Part shown: in pieces, positions 1 through 11,409 of the stretch | Layout: each line of letters opens with the position of its first letter | How positions within the stretch are numbered: position 1 is the first letter of the stretch | NCBI RefSeq assembly: GCF_028009165.1 | Contig: NC_079245.1 | Span: 868,001 to 932,000, forward strand | Direction: 5' to 3' | Length of the DNA stretch: 64,000 nt | DNA from: Akanthomyces muscarius | Lineage: Eukaryota > Ascomycota > Sordariomycetes > Hypocreales > Cordycipitaceae | Position numbers and translations under genes: made by a program | Notes under the pieces: generated by a model | What the model was told of the DNA's origin: nothing | Seen by the model: only the letters and a program-made list of their open reading frames with translations | The model's database searches: none

Positions 1-2826
1 ACTAGCAGCATCCATAGGGGCATTGTCCCCTGCAGCATCGACCATGACGGGGGCGCTCACACTAGCAAGACTCGCTGGAGCCTCCACAGGCAGCGCTGTG
101 TCAAGTAAATGTCAGCAAGAATTGAGCGAGTAGATCGAGGTACATGCAAAAAGTTAGACTCACTGTACTCATCTACCAGAGTTAGAAGATATCGCAGATG
201 CTTAATGCAACGTTCTAGTACTGGATTGTCTTCACAAAGGCAGAGCAGTGCATCGATGGCATCCTGAATGCTTTGCTTCTCTTTTGAAAATGGTTGCGCA
301 TCCTGTGTCTCCGCCGCAGAGGGAGAGCTGTTGTCTGGATGGAGCAGGATGCTACTGAAGACGACCAACGCAGCATTGAATACTGCGACTCTCGCGTTAG
401 ACGGACTCAGTGACGCAGTAACATGCAGAAATTTCTTTTGAACGAAGTTCACGGAGCTGAATAAAAGCAGGAAATAAGAGAAGACTCACCATAGTAATAC
501 GTGTACCACCACGCACCCAATACACGAGTTCCCATTGTAGGGCAGGTTAAAATATTATGGCTGAGGCGGATTATGTCTTCTGCAGCTGTCAAACAGTTTT
601 GAGCAAATACTGTGACAATGCGATAACCGTGCGATGCCGTTGCATTGCCCTCCACCTTGTCCTTGAGTACGAAGATGAGAACCGGCCGGTACAAAAGTAT
701 CTGCACATACAAATATCGCAGCGTTAGAATCAAATGGAACCGCACCAGCACGGGGTCGTCTTCCCGTGCTTGCGTTTCGTTTTGGGTATGCTCGCGGTTG
801 CTCGCCAGCTTCGCTGCTGACCAAACAGACATGGCAGATGGCAGGCTCTTTTGCCAGTCCTCGAGCTCCTGTGACAGTTGGAAAACGGTGCCGGCAAGAC
901 CGTGATTGTAGTCAATATTCTGGCAGCCCATATTGTTGTCGTACAGCTTTGCAAGAATCTTCCAAAGTATTTTGTATAGTAGTCTTTCCAAAGTCAGCCG
1001 AGATACTCTTAAGCATACGATTCCCCCTTGGAGAACGTACATGGTTGCATTATAGAAGTCTATACTCGCATTCTCATGCAAGTCCGCCACGGGAAGAGGG
1101 TTGGGCAAATTAAGCTGGCAATATTCGTCTGGGATGGAGCTGGGTCGTCCAAACGTCATGCAAAGACTCCTGCCAGTCCAACATGTTAATTAGTATGCCA
1201 TGGCACTTGAATTTAGATGCGTACCGAATGGTAGTTCCATCTGATGCGTATCATAATCACAGAGGGGATTGTATCGTACCTGTCTTGTAGGACACATCCT
1301 TGCCACGTTCTTTTTCGTATTTCTTGCTCGGTGAGTGAGAGTCTAGCAAGTGTTTCCCTGGAGTGAAGTCCAATGGCGAGGGCTGATTTGACCGCAAGAC
1401 CGTGCGCCATCCACGTGTTCAGAGGCTCATGTGCCCCTTGTAGATACTGGCTCATAAGAAGGAGATATTGCACTGGTTTCAATAGTAATTAGCATGTAGT
1501 TGCTGTGTCCATACCAATGAACTTTTCGGTACCATTTTCAAGGTGTATTCCTTGCGGCCCATGGGTGTCAGAGACCTCGCTTAACTCCTTGGCTCGTTGG
1601 TAAAAGACGGTTGCGGGTGTGACGCAGATGGATGTATCGAGGTCCGGAGCGGTTGCGGTGCAGCGCGCCATGGCCATCACAACATTGAGCAGGACTAGCC
1701 AGGATCGTCTAACCTGAGAAGAATACCCTCGGGCTTTGAGTTGGTTGTATGTCTCCAGAAATTCAATTTTGTCAATATACGGGAAAAGGAGTCCAGTGTT
1801 GTTAAAATAATGGTCGAGGAGAAGCTCGGTTTCGATCTGGGACGGCAAGACATTGGCTGGTGCGTCATTTGCCGACCTCGCGTCGTTGGAAAAGAAAGGG
1901 AACGGACGGCGACGGCGAGACGTCGTGGCACCGAAGATGGTTTTGTGACTTGATGATGTGGCTACATCTTCCCGGCAAGTATGGTGCTTTTTGAGCAGGT
2001 CGTCGATATGTCGCGTAAATGCGATGTTCGAGGAAGGACCTAGTGTGTGTTAGCTATATGTGATTCATTTTTCCAATGGTCATTCTGTATTTTTTTTCTT
2101 TGTGCTGTAGACACTTCTGTAGCTGGACACAGGGAAGCTCATTGCCTGCTTACCAAAATAGATGGATTCCTGATCATCCGTTAAAGTAATGGCCATGCCA
2201 TCCGTCGCATCCTCGAGTGGCTGCTCCTGATCCGCTGGTACGTTGATGAGTATTCTGAGTGGTGCAGGGGAGGAAGAATGTATTGCCTGCTGGTTGTTGT
2301 CGGCCAGAGATTCAACAGATTCTGAAGGTGTGTTGCAAATAGTCTGGGCATTTCTGGTGTCGCTGAGGTGTTTTGTATGCTCACTAACCACGTTCTCGAG
2401 AAGCTTGACACGATTCTCCAGGCTGGCAAAGATACTGCTCCATATCATTCTCATTAGCTTCTTAAGATAGCAAGTACTTTGCTCATATGAAGTTCTACTG
2501 GCAACATGTTTCCAAGGCGGCGGCGCTCATCACTCACTCCTTGTTAATAATCAGGTTTGTGGCAGATTGAGGCATCTCATAACTGCAATCAAAGCCCATG
2601 CGCCTGCATAGCTTGCATATTGGTCGGGTACCATCGCACTGCAATGGATCCGATACAAGTTAGCAAGATTGCTCTATCCTGCCGGCCAAGTCAATTGTCT
2701 GCTTACACGAGACTTGCGCGTGCGGCAGGCTGTACAGGCGAGGGCAATCCGTCTGCGTTTCTGCCCGGGCTGGTCATCGCACTGATCCACATTGTTCTCT
2801 CCGCCTGCTGGCTGTATTGTAGACAT
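1..2826 (-). CDS. Zn2Cys6 fungal transcription factor, 3' end cut by window edge
   Basis: Predicted nuclear DNA-binding regulator. Exons on the minus strand read 2826-2707, 2638-2538, 2497-2154, 2039-1515, 1472-1280, 1169-490, 382-164 and 95-<1; every junction is GT-AG and keeps frame. The binuclear zinc cluster straddles intron 1: CTACRTRKSR joins CDGTRPICKLCRRMGFDC, giving the canonical C-x2-C-x6-C-x6-C-x2-C-x6-C spacing. A linker/coiled-coil follows, then the motif YFGPSSNIAFTRHI, typical of this regulator class. The Fungal_trans middle homology region (HYFNNTGLLFPYI; QYLLLMSQYLQG; RTWQGCVLQDRSLCMTFGRP) comes next. At least 758 residues are present and the frame is still open at base 1, so the C-terminus lies outside. 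I chose ATG 2826 (MSTIQPAGG); an in-frame ATG at 2862 is possible. It is divergent from the FAH-family gene at 3655, consistent with control of the catabolic genes beside it (inference). Confidence 0.9.
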
Positions 2827-3654
2827 ATGGTCGTTTTTTTTAACAATAAACACACAAATCACAATAAATACAAAGTACGGGTCGTGGAGGGGAAGAAGGC
2901 GGGGGTAGGTCGGCCAGGGCTATATCAGAGCCATGATTTGCTTGGCCTCTCCGGTGTACTTGGAGATCAACTCGGCAGCCCGTCCCCTCGCCTTCGGCAT
3001 TTGTCAAGGATGCTCAGGAGTCGCTTAGTTTGATCTAGTTTGTTTATTGCGCCCGTTGACCGAGCAGTCAGAAGCTGTTACTAGCTAAGTTACTTATCGG
3101 AGTTGTCCATAAGCGCGAGATGCGAGTTAATAAGGGAAGTGCGGGGACGTACCATAGCGCGGTCGCACATCGGACATCCGAGGCACCCCGGGCTGCTTGT
3201 CAGGCATGGAGTGGGCTCGCTGTTCACTGCCGAGTCTATTCAATGTTTGGGCACCCCCCTGACAGGTCGGTAGGCGTGTCAATCATCCAACTTTTTTTTG
3301 GTGACAATGAAGGGTTGTAGCGTCACTCTCGGTAATGCAGACCCAACAATAGTCAAGTGAGATTGGACATGTAGACGTCCCACATGAGCACCGTAATATT
3401 TGCGCAAAAAATTACCAAGAACGATTTCCCTTTGTCGGGTGGTCCTTCCCGATGTTTCCGCGGGGAGCTGCCTCTGAGCTGCAAGGCTACGCATGTCTGA
3501 GCAACATTGCCATACTGCCTTTTCAGGCGAAGGTCTTGGTTTGTAAATGGCTTAATAGTACAGAATTCTCCCCATTTTACGGCAAATAAATCCTCACAAC
3601 TCCCATTCCGTCTCAGTCTTCCCTCTAGCTAGCGCTGCCATCAGCTGTGACGCG
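2827..3654. promoter_or_regulatory. Divergent intergenic region, regulator / FAH-family gene
   Basis: About 830 bases between two divergently transcribed genes. No coding region is supported here. It must hold both promoters and the regulator's 5' leader. I see no confident operator, only a T-run near 3291-3300 and scattered CGG triplets of the kind Zn2Cys6 proteins can bind. Confidence 0.5.
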
Positions 3655-4810
3655 ATGCCACTTACCCTAGCCTGGGAGCGTCTGATTCGCTTCATTGCAA
3701 CAGACGGTCGCGTTCTGCGAGGCGAACTCCTATCCTGCCAGGGCACAGATTTAGATCCGGGCAGGAAAGATCAAGATACTCCGCTAAAAGCAAGAGTCCT
3801 CTCAGGTAGTGATATTTACGATGTGACTGGTAATACCAAGCTCACGGACGAGATTGTGACTGTCAACAAGCTTCTTGGGCCGCTCACTCAAGATGAGGTG
3901 CCTATTATACGATGCATCGGCCTCAACTATGCAACTCACAGTAAGCACATTCTCGAAATTCACTTTGGAAGGGCAGGAGCTTTTACAAGCGGTGCGGGGG
4001 CATTTCAATGGCTTGATCACTAACCGGTGATCCCGTCATAGTTCGTGAGGCGGGCCGGCGGGCACCTCCATTTCCATCCATGTTCTTCAAGCCTTCAACC
4101 ACTGTAGTTGGGCATGGCGACTTGGTGGTCATCCCCAAAATTGCGCAAGACAGCCAGGCAGATTACGAGGGAGAGCTGGTACGTCAACCAAAAAGAACCT
4201 CACCAACTGCCCGTCATAGGCTGTCTGATACTCAAAATGCTAAAAGCTCAATCAATAACAGTGCGTCATCCTGGGTAGGGATGCGAAAGATGTCTCCATC
4301 GAGAATGCTTTAGAATATGTCGCCGGATACACTGCCGGGAACGATATCTCGTCGCGTAAACTGCAGCGTGATCCAGCTCTGGCCGGAAATGTACCTCAGT
4401 GGGGATTCTCCAAAGGTTTCGACACATATGCTGCTCTCGGGCCTGTCCTAGTATCAGCCAAGCTGATACCGAAGCCGGAAACGTTGCAGCTTCAAACACG
4501 CATAGACGGGCAGTTGCGACAGGACACCTCGATACAAGACCTTGTCTTTAGCATTCCATACCTGATATCATATTTGTCGTCAGGAACAACTCTCAAAAAG
4601 GGAAGCATCATTATGACAGGCACTCCAGGTGGTACGTGAATTGTCTGACAACAATACACGCAACGAAGCGATGGATCGATTCGTATCTAACATGTCATAG
4701 GGGTAGGAGCTGGTCTCACTCCGCCACAGTATTTGACGCCAGGAACGGAGATGGAAGTGTATATATCAGAGATCGGCACCCTCCGAAACATGGTCGCGTT
4801 TTCTGATTGA
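3655..4810 (+). CDS. Fumarylacetoacetate hydrolase (FAH) family protein
   Basis: Predicted cytosolic metal-dependent enzyme of the FAH superfamily, whose members hydrolyse or isomerise acylpyruvates and related keto acids; the substrate here is unknown. Exons are 3655-3940, 4042-4178, 4262-4631 and 4701-4810, giving 300 residues, normal for fungal FAH-domain proteins. The N-terminal part precedes the family signature around the first junction (CIGLNYATH then IREAGRRAPPFPSMFFKP). Predicted metal ligands follow in DYEGEL and in the segment AGYTAGNDISSR. The C-terminal core contains GTTLKKGSIIMTGTPGGVG. It lies head-to-head with a Zn2Cys6 regulator and upstream of a class II aldolase gene on the same strand, which suggests a shared catabolic pathway (inference). 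Confidence 0.9.
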
Positions 4811-5585
4811 TATGAGGGCTTCCTTATATTATGGTTCGCCCTGCTGCGGAGAGAAACGGGACAAAGACCATTGATGTAGTACATACTGTAACGTCGAAAT
4901 GTTTCCAGACGCAGGAATACCCACCCAGGCTATATTCTTCGGGGGTGAGCTTTTACTTTGTCAACTTAGGAGTACAAAACATGGTCTTCATGCCAAGTGT
5001 CCATTTGTGGATGGTCCGTTATCCTGCGAAGGCTGCCAGCAGCAGGTGATTTTGTTTTCGGATGGTTCTGAAGATGCAACCCATAGGCTTCAGCTTTCGA
5101 CCCTCAGCATGATGTCGTCGCCAGTAAGTTCATGTAGCGCTACTGGGAGTGAGACGATAGCGTTACCCCTGTGCGATATTCCCCCAAGGTGCTTGATTTT
5201 AATCTAGATCCTGCAAGATTCGCACTCGCGGGGCAGCGAATCATTTCCTGACTAACTTTATCGGAGAATTTCTTGTTATAATGGCTTCAGGATGCATGAT
5301 GCACCTAGCTACCGAGTAAGTAGCGGCTGAATCGAGAGCGGGTCAAGCTCGGGTTTTTTTCATTAAATGCGTGCTTCGTCGGCAATTGCCCGCCGTCTCC
5401 CCGTTTCTTCTCGCGCGCCGTTTCTCGGTCGCGGCCCACTGAGCAACCTTTCGGTCGCTTAATTACTTCTGTGTTTTCTCAATCGTCTGTGGGCATATTA
5501 CATCTCGAGAACCCCAAGCAGCAGCATCAACCTTACCAGCTGCCAACAACCCGCTCTTGTTACAACCGTGATATTACTCCTGAAA
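4811..5585. promoter_or_regulatory. Intergenic region upstream of the aldolase gene
   Basis: About 775 bases. A small open frame on the plus strand near 4899-5207 shows no family resemblance and no supporting context. The last 250 bases are pyrimidine-rich (for example around 5390-5480), as is common in fungal promoters and 5' leaders. Nothing else is recognisable. Confidence 0.45.
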
Positions 5586-6383
5586 ATGGCTTCACACGGT
5601 GCGGACGAAGCTACACTTGCATCGCTGTCTAGGACCTTCATTCACGGCTCCCACATTCTTCATCACCACGGCGTTGTTGATGCCTATGGTCACTTGTCGT
5701 TTCGGCATCCATCCAGACCAGACATCTTCCTCATGTCACATAATGTAGCTCCAGCAAGCATTTCCTCTCCAGAAGACTTGATTGCATATCGAGTCAAGGA
5801 TGCGGAGCCCGACCAGTGGACCGAGGCCAAAGGCTACGCCGAGAGAATGATTCATTCAGAGATTTACAGGCGGCATCCTCACATTCAGGCTGTTGTGCAT
5901 AGCCACGCCGACTCGGTAGTGCCGTACACCATCTCCTCGGTTGTATTGAAGCCTTGCTATCATATGGCCGCATTTATTGACCCATCTGGCGCTCCGGTGT
6001 ACGACATCGCGGATCATTTCCGCAACGACGACCTGCCCGACATGTTGGTGAGCAAAGAGCATCTGGGCGCAGCGCTGGCGGAGCTCTTTGACGGCACAAA
6101 TGTCTTGGCTCTGATGCGCGGCCATGGCTTCACCGTCGTGGCGGAAAGTATGGAGCTGGCTGTGCTTCGGGCCGTCTACACGCAGAAAAATGCATCGATA
6201 CAGACAACTGCCTTGCAGCTCGCACGGGATATCCTGCAGACCTCTACCACTTCTGGGATAAAGTATCTCAGCCCGCGAGAGTGCGAGGCTGCCAACGGTA
6301 GAATCCTTTGGTCACACAAGCGGCCGTGGGAGTTGTGGGTTCGCGAAGTAGAAGCGCAGCCCTTGTATACTAATCTAGCTTAA
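5586..6383 (+). CDS. Class II aldolase/adducin N-terminal domain protein
   Basis: Predicted zinc-dependent class II aldolase-fold enzyme of 265 residues (fuculose/ribulose-phosphate aldolase-like family, also fungal decarboxylases or dehydratases); the substrate cannot be read from sequence. The start is set at ATG 5586 (MASHGADE); an in-frame ATG six codons upstream is possible. The fold begins with SRTFIHGSHILHHHGVVDAYGHLSFR. The metal site is visible as H105-S-H107 (VVHSHADS) and a later histidine in RGHG (about 180); an acidic residue in MIHSEIYRRHP (about 92) is the usual catalytic or ligand position. It is an intronless gene downstream of, and co-oriented with, the FAH-family gene, and convergent with the D-amino-acid oxidase gene. 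Confidence 0.9.
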   Translation: MASHGADEATLASLSRTFIHGSHILHHHGVVDAYGHLSFRHPSRPDIFLMSHNVAPASISSPEDLIAYRVKDAEPDQWTEAKGYAERMIHSEIYRRHPHIQAVVHSHADSVVPYTISSVVLKPCYHMAAFIDPSGAPVYDIADHFRNDDLPDMLVSKEHLGAALAELFDGTNVLALMRGHGFTVVAESMELAVLRAVYTQKNASIQTTALQLARDILQTSTTSGIKYLSPRECEAANGRILWSHKRPWELWVREVEAQPLYTNLA

Positions 6384-6575
6384 AGTTATGTCCCTTATTT
6401 TTTGCATTTTACTTGTAAAATTTGTGTTACTTATTACATGAATGATCTTCCAGGTCTTATAAAAACGTTTACAACTAAATAAATTATTGACTCTTTAATC
6501 GTTTTGGCCTTAAAATAGGTTCGCCACGACCAGCTTAGGCTCGTTAGTTTCCATCCTGACCTCGTAGTATAAGTG

Positions 6576-7772
6576 CTATAGAGCGCCGCTTGCTCCAGTA
6601 ATCACGGACCCAACAGACTTGGCCACACCCCAAGAGAGTTCGTAGCCTCTGCCCCCAGCACCATACGCATGAACGATGATCCTGCCCAGCCCAACTTCTT
6701 CCTTCTCGAGACGCATCCCACCTTTCCTCGTCGGTCTCCGTCCTACAATATCCCGCAAAGGCTTAAAATGGACGCCTTTACTCAAGATTTGCGGGTACGT
6801 TTCCGCCAATTTCTTGAGCAGGTCGAGTCTCAAACCAGGCGTTGGGTCTGGAGACCAATCATTCGGCTCCTGGGTTCCACCGATGATGGTTCCCCCGTCA
6901 AAATTGCGCGGGATACAAAAAGATGTAGAGCCATCAGCATAGTGTCTCGAGATGCTGACGGCGCAGGGATTTGCAACGACACATGTCTGCCCTAAAAGTA
7001 TCGCCCTTGTGTCAGTATCTGCAAGCTCGCACCAGTTTTTTCGGGTGGTCTTTACCTCTAGTGATGAATACCTTGTCATCATTGAAGCCAGATCCTGAAG
7101 CATTGACAACGAATCGGGCAGAACGGTGGGGAGAGACCGCAAAAGCCTCTTCGGAGCTTCTCAATTCTCTCTTCTGCATCTTGCCGCCTTGATTGGCAAA
7201 TTTTCTCAAAAGAAAACAGCAGTATACCATTGGGTTGAGACACCATGTTCGAAAGCTATATCCAAAAGTTACGCCCTTTGGAAGGTCCTCGCGCGGTAGC
7301 AGGCGAAAATCCTGTATGCCCAATGCCACAGCCTTTTCATCATTTAAATTCTTAATGTGCTCTGGTGGGTCGTCAAAATACTCAAACCCCTGCACAAATG
7401 TCAGTCCCGCCTCGGGATGCTTGGCTTGGATCTCAGTCATGCGAGCAAACGTCTGCAGAGCACAGCGATGATCACGCCAATCCTCGGACGTCGCTTCGTC
7501 TCCTGGCAGGTCCCGTCCCCAGCCGTTGTGCGCGCCAGCCCAGGGGGAGGCAAAGTTGATTTGCGTCTGGAAATCCAGCGTCTCGAAAGGTCCAGGAAAG
7601 TCTTTGGCTAGGATGAGAACATCGAAACCGGCCGTCTGTAGCTGCAGGGCTATTGTGAGTCCGATTACGCCAGCGCTAAATAGCAGGTTAGCACTGAGAG
7701 GTTTAGGTACTCTGGCCGAGTCGCTGACCCAATCACGACAACATGCTCCTTGGCCGCCATTTCAGATCCCAT
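6576..7772 (-). CDS. D-amino-acid oxidase family FAD-dependent oxidoreductase
   Basis: Oxidative deamination of D-amino acids to 2-keto acids with H2O2 release is the family reaction. Exons are 7772-7729, 7675-7056 and 6991-6576, giving 359 residues, the normal DAAO length. The FAD-binding GxGxxG motif is restored by splicing intron 1 (VVVIG joined to AGVIGL). Other DAAO hallmarks are SPWAGAHN, VNASG, TRGQ made across intron 2, GGTIIGGTQEPNDW, GRRPTRKGG with the substrate-binding Arg, and the C-terminal HAYGAGGRGYELSWG. Intron 1 uses the less common donor GTCAGC with a good GCTAAC branch site. The C-terminus is GASGAL, not an SKL-type peroxisomal signal, so the location is uncertain. It is convergent with the aldolase gene and divergent from the DUF2855 gene. 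Confidence 0.92.
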
Positions 7773-8439
7773 GTTGGCTTGGGGAAAATGGATGCAGTGA
7801 GAACAGCAGAATTCTCAATTTCGTCGATGCTAACGGTGAGTATCGTGGAAGGATGGACGGTGACGTGGTGTAAGTATAGCTGACGTAGGGACTTTTGGAA
7901 GTGCCGGGACACCTGCTAAAAGTACAGTGTTAGCGCACGTTTATGCTCGGGGTAATTATAGGACGTCCACGTAAAGGTACCACCATGTCAATTAACTCTG
8001 TGCTTTCTGCCTAGTTAGTATATTACCAATCCGCGGGGTAGCCAATTGATAGGACGTGCGAGGAGAGAATAGGGCCAAAACGGCACGCAATGGTAGACTA
8101 CAATAAGCACAACACTCCGCAGCCAGGATTGCTGTACAGCAGAACTCATTTCACATCACTGACAGGGTTCAGTGCAATCTCAGTTCTATCACTCGCTCTC
8201 TCGCCGGTAAGTGGTGGGTCAGCGACCATTTACGGCTGATGCCGAGTAGCCTGATGTATCGCAATCCATGGCGTGAATTTATACACCATTATCCAACAAG
8301 AAATTCACAAGCCTCGTTTTGATCTAATCCACTACTAGTCAAACAGACTGTATAATAAGTGGTGAGATAAATTTGGCTAGATGCCTAGCCTTCTTGCGTT
8401 TACTGTGCTCATTCATTTACACCCACAGCTCTCCTCATC
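7773..8439. promoter_or_regulatory. Divergent promoter region, D-amino-acid oxidase / DUF2855
   Basis: About 670 bases between two divergent genes with no supported coding region. A CTGTACAG palindrome lies at 8132-8139. The stretch 8300-8380 is AT-rich, upstream of the DUF2855 start. Confidence 0.45.
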
Positions 8440-9672
8440 ATGTTTTCCACCGAGGTACACGTCGTCTCCAAAAGCGACAACTCCAAACACGCAACATGCG
8501 AACTCGAACAATCTCTTGCACCACTTTCTGCATCTTCCATCCGCGTCCGCTCGCGCCTCATCTCTCTCACGTCCAACAACCTCACTTACGCGCGTGGCGG
8601 AGGGCCGCCGCTACACTGGTGGGACACATACCCGGTTCCCGAGTCCTGCCCAGCGCCATACAGTAACTGCGATGATTGGGGCGTCGTGCCGGCTTGGGGC
8701 TACGCCGACGTGGTTGAGAGCAGAATCGATACCATCGCAACCGGATCTTTGCTATGGGGCTTCTGGCCTGCGTCCGGCCATGCCGTGCAGCTGCAGCTCG
8801 AGGCCAAGGAGCTACCTGGCCACTGGAAGGAAACGAGCGAGCATCGCGGCAGGCTCATGACGGTGTATAATCACTACCAGCAGACAAAGGAATCGGACGC
8901 CAGAGTAATGCAGCTCAACGCACTGTGCTTTCCCCTCTGGTCCGGCCCCAACCTGCTCAACCTGAGCACGTTTTCCGACCAGCGCATTCATCCCTTGGGC
9001 TTTGATCTTCCCTGGTCGGCCGAGGACGCTGATATATCTTCCGCCGCGGTGATTAGCCTCTCGGCGTCTAGCAAGACTGGACGCAGCCTATGCTGGGAAC
9101 TCACTCGCAACCGCGACACTGCCGCCCACGGTCCCCTTGCCCTCCTGCAGCTGACATCGGCGCCAGAAACTCTGCCATCATTTGGCACGCAGCTTCCCGT
9201 CAAATCTGCCTCTTACACAGAAATCGACGCAGCTGTTTCCTGGGTCGCGGAGCACACGCCGTCCCGTGTCGTCATTGTCGATTTCGGCGCCTCGGATGCG
9301 ACTTTACAGACGCTCCTGGCCGCTGTTGGCAGTACTTCCGCATCCGCTACAGTCGTGGCTGTCGGTTACGAGAACAGGATCTACTCGTCCGAGGAGCTTC
9401 AGGCTAGGAAGGATACCGCCGTGGCCAAAGTGCAGCTCAATACGAGCGGGCTGCGCGACCGCACCATAGCCGCGATTGGAGCGGAGCGGTACTATCGCGA
9501 GTCGGAGGAGACGTGGGCGCGATGCGTCAAGGATGGCACGTTTGGCAGCATTTCTGTCAGGATGTTGAGAGGCGTCGTGGGACACCAGGGCATCGAGGGT
9601 GCGTGGAGCGACCTGTGCAGCCGCAATGTGCCGCCCAGCCAAGGGTTGGTGATTGATTTGTCGGAGGAGTAG
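8440..9672 (+). CDS. DUF2855 family protein
   Basis: Intronless gene of 410 residues. The N-terminal region (SIRVRSRLISLTSNNLTYA, then GVVPAWGYADVVES and LLWGFWPA) and the C-terminal half with a Rossmann-like stretch (VVIVDFGA) match the layout of DUF2855 proteins. These are distant relatives of medium-chain dehydrogenases with no established reaction. No zinc-binding cysteine cluster is evident. ATG 8440 follows a pyrimidine-rich leader. It is divergent from the D-amino-acid oxidase gene and may belong to the same metabolic neighbourhood (inference). The family call rests on recalled motif pattern rather than a profile search. Confidence 0.8.
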   Translation: MFSTEVHVVSKSDNSKHATCELEQSLAPLSASSIRVRSRLISLTSNNLTYARGGGPPLHWWDTYPVPESCPAPYSNCDDWGVVPAWGYADVVESRIDTIATGSLLWGFWPASGHAVQLQLEAKELPGHWKETSEHRGRLMTVYNHYQQTKESDARVMQLNALCFPLWSGPNLLNLSTFSDQRIHPLGFDLPWSAEDADISSAAVISLSASSKTGRSLCWELTRNRDTAAHGPLALLQLTSAPETLPSFGTQLPVKSASYTEIDAAVSWVAEHTPSRVVIVDFGASDATLQTLLAAVGSTSASATVVAVGYENRIYSSEELQARKDTAVAKVQLNTSGLRDRTIAAIGAERYYRESEETWARCVKDGTFGSISVRMLRGVVGHQGIEGAWSDLCSRNVPPSQGLVIDLSEE

Positions 9673-9787
9673 AATTGGACATCGCGCACTGCAAAAGTCG
9701 ACAATGAGGTTCAGAATCTGACTGTGTGCTTGCACTTGCCCGCAAATTAGATTATTATTAAAATTATAGTATACTTTTATCCCCCTG

Positions 9788-10849
9788 CTACTTGTCATCC
9801 CTCCTATGTACCTTTTGTTCCTCGGTGCCCTCCCGTGATGTTTGGACGTTTCCCATACCAGTCCATACTCCTGTGCTTTTGTCAACGGCGTTGGAGATAT
9901 CGATTGGCTCATAAAACTGCAGCGCGGCGTAAAAATGCGAAATGAGCGCTCTGACCGAGACCTTGAACGAGCCCGAGTAGTGCAAATCCTTGTTCGTGGT
10001 GAGCTTGACATCCACGGCCTTGACAAACGGCAGCGCGTCCGCGCCATCCTCGCACATCGACTGCAGACACTCCTCGTCCACCATGATGCACATGGGCATG
10101 CGTAGTCCGGGATCCAAGCTCGCCAGATGCCCTTCATCATCTCCCTCGGCCTCCTCGACCTCATCCTCCTCATCGTCGCTGTCACCGTCCAGATTACTGA
10201 TGCTGTCCCGATAAATGTGCGCCACACCCCCGGGACCCAGATCTACAAGCGCATAGTCCGATACCAAGGGCAGCTTGACGCGGCTGCTGATGCGCGTCAG
10301 TCCTGCCTCGGTCGGCACGGTCACGATGCCCCCATCCACGACCTCGCCGAACCGTCGCTGGAAATTCTCCCACAGGGCTTCGTCGGCGTAATAGGTCCGG
10401 AAAACGAGGAAGCCAATCTCGGCCCACTGGAAGGCCTCGACGTGTTGCACCAGCCGCTGCATGTTGTGCAGCGAGACGTCGTCGACTGGACCAGGGGCAG
10501 GAGCGGCGGCGGCGGCGGGCGGGCGGTCCGTCCCGTCTACAGCGAGGGTCGCGATGCCATGGGTCACTCGCCATGTTCTGGCCTCTTCTAGTATCCGATT
10601 TGCTTCCTGCCGCGTTTCCTCAATCTTTCGCTCCATGAGCTTTTCGAGTTGCTGTGTTGTTTACGAGTTTTTGTGTCAGTGGCTGTGCAAGGCCCGGAGC
10701 AGCCGATGGCGCGCCCATACCTCCTCTGGCAGAGCATTGTACTCTCTGCTCGTCGCATTCTGGTAGGTCGCTTCCGTCCACCCTGGGGGGAGATAGCTGA
10801 GCAGCGATGTGCCATCCATGACATTTAATCCAGTTTTGGGTTCCGACAT
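9788..10849 (-). CDS. Hypothetical protein with acidic tract
   Basis: I do not recognise a family. Two exons, 10849-10721 and 10651-9788, join in frame through a GTATGG...CACAG intron and give 330 residues. The N-terminus (MSEPKTGLNVMDGTSLLSYL) precedes a predicted coiled-coil spanning the junction (EEQLEKLMERKIEETRQEAN). A conserved-looking globular region follows (AFQWAEIGFLVFRTYYADEA; LWENFQRRFGEVVDGG). An acidic run (DGDSDDEEDEVEEAEGDDEG) is followed by a second globular part. ATG 10819 (MDGTSL) is an alternative start. It is convergent with the DUF2855 gene, only about 115 bases apart. Length, splice quality and codon pattern make it a credible gene; function unknown. Confidence 0.75.
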
Positions 10850-11409
10850 GTGCTGTTGAAGAATACAAGTCTGTCGTTGAAAGTGGCTGCATTCCTCTTG
10901 GGGGGTTGCAGCCGCCTGGTACGACCCTGGCTTGGGGGGAGATTAGCAGCGAAGGCTGGCAATTATACGAGTCCACCAACTATCGATTTAGTGCATGGAC
11001 TAGACAATGCGGTCAAGATGATCGGTCCCATCTCGTATCGGAAGCTGAAAAGCAGACTCGACTATTGACTTTTTGTTTATTCCATGCTATCGCTGCTGAA
11101 GGCGTATTGCGCTTGCGCGATCTTGCGCCCCTTTCGGTCTTGTAAGCCACCCACGCATTATCGTTACTGAGAATGCATAGGTCGCCTTAGCGCCGATGAT
11201 CAGAAGTACAAGATAAATCTAAGCGTTGGTTGGAATGAAGGTTCTTTTACCTGTTGCAAAAAAGCACAATTCGATCCAGTTTTGAACAGCTGCAGTGGCC
11301 ATCTATCGGCTGTCCAAGGGCTGGCTGTCCGAGGTAACTCGCTAGTCGTACCGGAGCAAAGACGCCAGCCAGCAGTGAAGTAGTTGTTTGTTTCCTTGAT
11401 GTAATGAAT
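10850..11409. other. Intergenic region without supported gene
   Basis: About 560 bases between the promoter of the orphan gene (minus strand) and the 3' end of the next Zn2Cys6 gene. Short open frames here show no recognisable protein. It probably holds the orphan gene's promoter and the neighbour's 3' UTR. Confidence 0.5.

Noticed and set aside
9304..10227. A 307-codon minus-strand open frame
   Set aside because: It overlaps two better-supported genes (DUF2855 and the acidic orphan) in wrong frames, with an Arg/Ser/Met-rich artefactual composition.
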